Under the pieces are notes generated by a model. It did not search any database and was not told where the DNA came from. It worked only from the letters and a program-made list of their open reading frames with translations. From positions 4,154,001 through 4,218,000 of the forward strand of contig NC_018708.1 of the NCBI RefSeq assembly GCF_000302535.1: a DNA stretch of 64,000 nucleotides, written 5' to 3'. Origin of the DNA: Acidovorax sp. KKS102 (GTDB taxonomy: Bacteria > Pseudomonadota > Gammaproteobacteria > Burkholderiales > Burkholderiaceae_C). A program made the translations under genes and the position numbers. This document shows, piece by piece, positions 59,981 through 64,000 of the stretch. The first letter of the stretch is position 1; each line of letters starts with the position of its first letter.

Positions 59981-61168
59981 ATGCTCATCGACTTCTTCTA
60001 CACCCTGCGCTCGGCCAAGCTGCCCGTGTCGGTCAAGGAATACCTCACCCTGCTCGAAGCGCTGCAGGCCGGTGTGGTGGGCCCCAAGTCAGATGACGCG
60101 TGGAGCCTGGACGATTTCTACAACCTCTCGCGCCTCACGCTGGTCAAGGACGAGAAGCACTACGACAAGTTCGACCGGGCCTTCGGCGCCTACTTCAAGG
60201 GCGTCGAAATGGTGGCCGACTTCACCAAGCAGATCCCGGCCGACTGGCTGCGCAAGATCCTGGAGAACGAACTCACGCCCGAGCAGAAAGCCGCCATCGA
60301 GAAGATGGGCTGGGACGAACTCATGGAGACGCTGAAGAAGCGCCTCGAAGAACAGAAAGAACGCCACGAAGGCGGCAACAAGTGGATCGGCACCGGCGGC
60401 ACCAGCCCGTTTGGGCACGGCGGCTACAACCCACAGGGCGTGCGCATTGGCGGCGCGGGCAAGAACAAGAGTGCCGTGAAGGTGTGGGAGCAGCGCGCCT
60501 ACAAGGACTACGACGACCAGCAGGAGCTGGGCACACGCAACATCAAGGTGGCGCTGCGCCGCCTGCGCAAGTTTGCGCGCGAAGGGCATGAGCTGGAGCT
60601 GGACCTGCCCGACACCATCCGCAGCACGGCCGCCAACGCGGGCTACCTGGACATCAAGATGGTGCCCGAGCGGCACAACAACGTGAAGGTGCTGCTGCTG
60701 ATGGACGTGGGCGGCACCATGGACGAACACGTTCAGCGCGTCGAGGAGCTGTTCAGCGCGGTCAAGAGCGAGTTCAAGCACCTGGAGTTCTATTACTTCC
60801 ACAACTGCGTCTATGACTTCATGTGGAAGAACAACCGCCGCCGCTTTGCCGAGAAGTTCCCGACCTGGGACATCATCCGCAAGTACAACAAGGACTACAA
60901 GCTGATCTTTGTGGGCGACGCGACCATGAGCCCGTACGAGATCCTGCAGCCCGGCGGCAGCGTGGAATACAACAACGAAGAGCCGGGCGCGGAGTGGATC
61001 CAACGCCTCACGCACGCTTTCCCCAAGTTTGCGTGGATCAACCCCGAGCCCCAGGGCGTGTGGCAGTACCGCCAAAGCATCAGCATCATCCAGCAGCTGG
61101 TGGGCAACCGCATGTACCCGTTGTCGCTCAAGGGGCTGGAAGAGACGATGCGGCTGCTGTCCAAATAG
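59981..61168 (+). CDS. VWA-domain protein of the CoxE family
   Basis: This is a 395-residue cytoplasmic protein. The first 230 residues are charged and helical (with a Gly-rich linker GTGGTSPFGHGGYNPQG), followed by a von Willebrand A domain. The metal-site motif DxSxS appears as DVGGTMDEH. The first serine is Gly, which is common in the CoxE group and may weaken metal binding. CoxE/MoxR pairs assist maturation of metalloenzymes such as CO dehydrogenase; none is in the window, so the client is unknown. It is last in the moxR run. Confidence 0.9.
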   Translation: MLIDFFYTLRSAKLPVSVKEYLTLLEALQAGVVGPKSDDAWSLDDFYNLSRLTLVKDEKHYDKFDRAFGAYFKGVEMVADFTKQIPADWLRKILENELTPEQKAAIEKMGWDELMETLKKRLEEQKERHEGGNKWIGTGGTSPFGHGGYNPQGVRIGGAGKNKSAVKVWEQRAYKDYDDQQELGTRNIKVALRRLRKFAREGHELELDLPDTIRSTAANAGYLDIKMVPERHNNVKVLLLMDVGGTMDEHVQRVEELFSAVKSEFKHLEFYYFHNCVYDFMWKNNRRRFAEKFPTWDIIRKYNKDYKLIFVGDATMSPYEILQPGGSVEYNNEEPGAEWIQRLTHAFPKFAWINPEPQGVWQYRQSISIIQQLVGNRMYPLSLKGLEETMRLLSK

Positions 61169-61307
61169 GCGCCGCAGCACGGATTGATGCCTTGTGAGCA
61201 TCTGTCCGACAGGGGGCGCTGCCGTTTCAGGGCATAGTCGGGGATGCATTGGGCGGGCTGACAGGCTTGCCCTCCCCACACGATCCCCTGACACATCCTC
61301 TCGCACC

Positions 61308-63245
61308 GTGCCCCTTCGCGTTTTGCGCCCCGCCACTGTTAGTACCCCAACGCCGGCCCTGTGGTCGGCGTTGCTGCTTTCCGGCGCGCTGTGCCTGAGC
61401 GGCTGCAGCCTGCTGCCGCGTGCCGATGAGCCCACGACCGGCGACACCCACAGCGACCTGATCAGCCCCGAAGCCAGCAGTGGTGCCCCATCGTTTGACG
61501 TGGTGGTGCGCGCCCCCGACGCGGTGCGCGAGACACTGGAGCGCCACCTGGAGCTGCAGCGCTTTCGCCAGCTGCCCGACCTGCAGGCCAACGAGCTGCA
61601 GCGCCTCCTGGGCGCCACCGACGCCAACGCGCGCGAACTGCTGGGCACCCTGGGCTACTTTGCGCCCACCATCACCGTGGAGCTGACCGAGGCGCAGGAG
61701 ACTGCGGGCACCCGCAAGGGCGCGCCCCGCACCGTCACGGTCACCGTGGAGCCCGGCCCCCAAACCCGCATTGCCCGGGCCGACATCACGGTGGCAGGCA
61801 CCGACGAAGCCGACAAGGACACCCTGGCGCGACGGCAACAGCGCCTGCAGCGCAACTGGTCCCTCGCCCCCGGGCAGCCCTTCACCCAGTCGGCCTGGGA
61901 CAGCGCCAAAACCGACGGGCTGCGCCAGTTGCAGGCCCGGCGCTACCCCACGGCCCGCATCGCCAACAGCCGGGCCGAGATCGATGCCGACCGGCACGAA
62001 GCCCAGCTGGGCGTGAGCTACGACCCCGGCCCCGCCTACCGCTTCGGTCCCTTGCGCGTGCAGGGCAGCCAGCGCTACGACAGCGACGGTGCGCGGCGCC
62101 TGGCGCGCCTGCCCACGGGCGCCGTGTATGACGAGGCCGAAATGCTGGATGCCCAGCTGCGCCTGGCCAGCAGCGGCTACTACGACGCCGTGTTCCTCAC
62201 CCTCGACACCGAAGGCACCGACCCGCAGGCCGCCCCCGTCGTGGCCCAGGTGCGTGAGGCCCCGATGCAGAAGCTGGTCTTTGGCCCGGGCTTCTCGACC
62301 GACAGCGGCGCACGCCTGTCCCTGGAACACATCCACAACCAGATGCCCGTCCTTGGCTGGCGCGCGGTGACCAAACTCGCGCTCGACCGCGAAACCAAGC
62401 TCGCCAACACCGAATGGACGGACCTGCCCAGCGACAACGGCTGGCGCTGGTTTGCGGGCGGCCAGTTGCTGCGCGAGGCCACGGGCGACTACGACGTGAA
62501 CAGCGGCCGCTTGCGCGCGGGCCGCAGCAAAAGCACCAAATCCATCGACCGCAACTACTTCCTGCAGTACGACTACGCCAACAGCCAGGGCCTGACTGAC
62601 AACACGCGGTCGCCCTCCGACACCAGCACCGCCCTGAGCATCAACTACGGGTGGACGGGCCGCTACTTCAACAGCCTGACCGCCCCCGCGCGCGGCCACG
62701 GCCTGGCGGTGGAGCTGGGCCTGGGCACCACGCTGCGGCCCGAGCGCGACCCGTTTGTGCGCTCCCTGGTGCGGTGGCAGTCCTTCCTCCCCGCAGGGCG
62801 CGTGCAGGACGACGCAGGCATCGGCCGCAATGCCCGTGTGGCCCTGCGGGCCGAGGCCGGCGCGGTGCTGGCGCGCGAGGGCGCGCAGATCCCCGTCACG
62901 CAGCTGTTTGTGACGGGCGGCGACACCACCGTGCGCGGCTACGGCTACCGCAGCATCGGCGCGCGCACCGACAACGGCCAGCTGTACGGGGGCCGCTACC
63001 TGGCCGTGGGCAGCGTGGAATGGCAACGCCCCATCGTCTACAAAGGGGCGATGACCGACTGGGAAAGCACGCTGTTTGTGGACGCCGGTGCCGTGGCCGA
63101 CAAGGTGGGTGACCTGAGCCCGCGCGTGGGCGTGGGTGCCGGCGTGCGCTGGCGCAGCCCCGTGGGCCCGCTGCAGGCCGACCTGGCCTACGGCGTCAAG
63201 ACCAAAGAGGTGCGGCTGCACCTGCGCCTGGGGTTCAGCTTCTGA
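61308..63245 (+). CDS. tamA: TamA-like Omp85 outer-membrane assembly protein
   Basis: This is a 645-residue outer-membrane protein. POTRA-type repeats occupy roughly residues 55-315, followed by a 16-strand barrel of the Omp85 family. The conserved L6 motif is VRGYGY within GGDTTVRGYGYRSIG. TamA with TamB moves lipids or outer-membrane proteins across the envelope. The likely start is GTG at 61308, giving a signal peptide that ends LCLSGC, a lipobox-like sequence unusual for a barrel protein. The stop overlaps tamB. Confidence 0.9.
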   Translation: MPLRVLRPATVSTPTPALWSALLLSGALCLSGCSLLPRADEPTTGDTHSDLISPEASSGAPSFDVVVRAPDAVRETLERHLELQRFRQLPDLQANELQRLLGATDANARELLGTLGYFAPTITVELTEAQETAGTRKGAPRTVTVTVEPGPQTRIARADITVAGTDEADKDTLARRQQRLQRNWSLAPGQPFTQSAWDSAKTDGLRQLQARRYPTARIANSRAEIDADRHEAQLGVSYDPGPAYRFGPLRVQGSQRYDSDGARRLARLPTGAVYDEAEMLDAQLRLASSGYYDAVFLTLDTEGTDPQAAPVVAQVREAPMQKLVFGPGFSTDSGARLSLEHIHNQMPVLGWRAVTKLALDRETKLANTEWTDLPSDNGWRWFAGGQLLREATGDYDVNSGRLRAGRSKSTKSIDRNYFLQYDYANSQGLTDNTRSPSDTSTALSINYGWTGRYFNSLTAPARGHGLAVELGLGTTLRPERDPFVRSLVRWQSFLPAGRVQDDAGIGRNARVALRAEAGAVLAREGAQIPVTQLFVTGGDTTVRGYGYRSIGARTDNGQLYGGRYLAVGSVEWQRPIVYKGAMTDWESTLFVDAGAVADKVGDLSPRVGVGAGVRWRSPVGPLQADLAYGVKTKEVRLHLRLGFSF

Positions 63246-64000
63246 TGGCGATGAGCGACGCCCCCCACACTCCCAAGCCCCGCGCCCGCGCGTCGGACTT
63301 CAGCGCCGGGTCCTCGTCGGCACCCCGCCCTCAACCCCCTCGCATGCCGCGCTGGCTGCGGGCCGTGGGCTGGCTGCTGGTAACGCTGCTGGCCTTGCTG
63401 CTAGCGGCCAGCGCGCTGCTGTGGTGGTGGGCGGGCAGCGGCACGTCGCTGGCCACCACGCTGGCCCGTGCAGCGCAATACCTGCCTGCCAACCAGCAGC
63501 TGGAGAGCCGCGATGTCAGTGGCTCGCTGCGCAGCGGCGGGCACATTGGCTGGCTGCGCTGGAGCAGTCCTACCCTGGCGGTGGAAGTGACCGACATCCG
63601 CCTGGGCTGGCAGCTAGCCCCCTTGCTGCAGCGCCGCCTGGAGCTGGGCGAGGTGCATGCCGCCCGCGTGGCGATCACCCCCCAGCCCAAAACCACTGAC
63701 ACACCCGAGCCACCCCCCACGCCCCTTACCAGCCTGGTGCTGCCGCTGCAGCTGGGCGTGCCGTTCCGGGTCGACCAGCTTGTGTGGGCCGGGTCACCCG
63801 CCGTGGAAGCCCAGGGCCTGGTGGGCGACTACCGGTTTGATGGCCGCCAGCACCGCCTGACCATCGGCGCAGTGGAGCTGGCCCAGGGCCAGTACAGCGC
63901 CCGCGCCACGCTGGACGCACAAGCCCCCATGGCGCTGGATGCCACCTTGGATGGCACCGTGCGCACCGGCGTACCCGGGGGCGGCGCTGCGCTGCAGGTG
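63245..64000 (+). CDS. tamB: TamB-like translocation and assembly module protein, 5' part only
   Basis: This is the first 252 codons of a large AsmA/TamB-type protein. A proline-rich cytoplasmic N-terminus is followed by one membrane anchor (about residues 39-64, LRAVGWLLVTLLALLLAASA and onward). The start of the periplasmic beta-groove domain follows (SGSLRSGGHIGWLRWSSPTLAVEV). TamB forms a bridge from inner membrane to TamA. The ATG overlaps the tamA stop by one base. The window ends inside the gene. Confidence 0.88.
   Translation, partial: MAMSDAPHTPKPRARASDFSAGSSSAPRPQPPRMPRWLRAVGWLLVTLLALLLAASALLWWWAGSGTSLATTLARAAQYLPANQQLESRDVSGSLRSGGHIGWLRWSSPTLAVEVTDIRLGWQLAPLLQRRLELGEVHAARVAITPQPKTTDTPEPPPTPLTSLVLPLQLGVPFRVDQLVWAGSPAVEAQGLVGDYRFDGRQHRLTIGAVELAQGQYSARATLDAQAPMALDATLDGTVRTGVPGGGAALQV

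Noticed and set aside
61227-63221. A 664-codon minus-strand frame opposite tamA.
   Set aside because: It is a complement of a clear Omp85 gene, with a composition-driven Ala/Gly/His/Val-rich translation.

Overview
The window is high-GC bacterial chromosome, most like a Comamonadaceae beta-proteobacterium (Acidovorax-type). This rests on gene order and families: rhodanese-grxC-secB-gpsA, a cox operon with ctaG, DUF2970, DUF2909 and DUF2244, two orphan Bug/TctC binding proteins, pcaIJF for beta-ketoadipate, and rpoH behind a CIRCE operator. I saw no rRNA, tRNA, CRISPR, prophage or transposase. No gap longer than about 330 bases lacks a gene.

Layout. 1-4.5 kb: end-clipped ctpA, gpmA, then rhodanese-grxC-secB-gpsA. 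4.5-8.6 kb: divergent lysA/lysR, then coaD and rsmD. 8.6-12.8 kb: an M16 peptidase pair (one active, one lacking the zinc motif) divergent from ftsY. 12.9-18 kb: a membrane GGDEF-EAL protein, a calcium-loop protein and rpoH. 18-19.1 kb: an orphan Bug protein. 19.2-29.0 kb: a minus-strand aerobic terminal oxidase operon (DUF2244, coxB with fused cytochrome c, coxA, small assembly protein, ctaG, DUF2970, coxC, SURF1, a CxxxC thioredoxin-like protein, ctaA, ctaB, SCO1), with DUF2909 on the opposite strand. 29-41.4 kb: housekeeping and accessory genes (BioC-like, ComF, TrmL, LysR regulators, MaoC, orphan ParA, LysE, KefC-like, TRIC-like, transglutaminase-like, thioesterase, SDR, Bug).

41.6-45.9 kb is a beta-ketoadipate operon (pcaI-pcaJ-pcaF plus a translationally coupled SDR), divergent from an IclR/PcaR-type regulator with a clear operator. 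47-55.4 kb is the most interesting part: eight minus-strand genes encode a LeuC/LeuD-like hydro-lyase with altered substrate loops, a complete branched-chain (HAAT) ABC importer and an isocitrate-lyase/PEP-mutase-fold lyase. They face a divergent IclR regulator across nested palindromes. I infer an uncharacterised route for uptake and cleavage of a small branched hydroxy-diacid or unsaturated diacid. 55.4-64 kb: a Na+/H+ antiporter-like protein, DUF3429, cytochrome c4, a MoxR ATPase with a CoxE-type VWA partner, and tamA with the start of tamB.

Two repeat families cut across the annotation. One is a 114-bp palindrome-ended element present twice (5954-6067 and 41510-41623, 5 mismatches). The other is a degenerate 35-50 bp element with a GATAGC end and a GCGCTA/GCGCTT end. 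It recurs about a dozen times at gene boundaries and in several places supplies start codons, N-termini or signal-peptide codons (gpsA, the M16 partner, SCO1, pcaJ).
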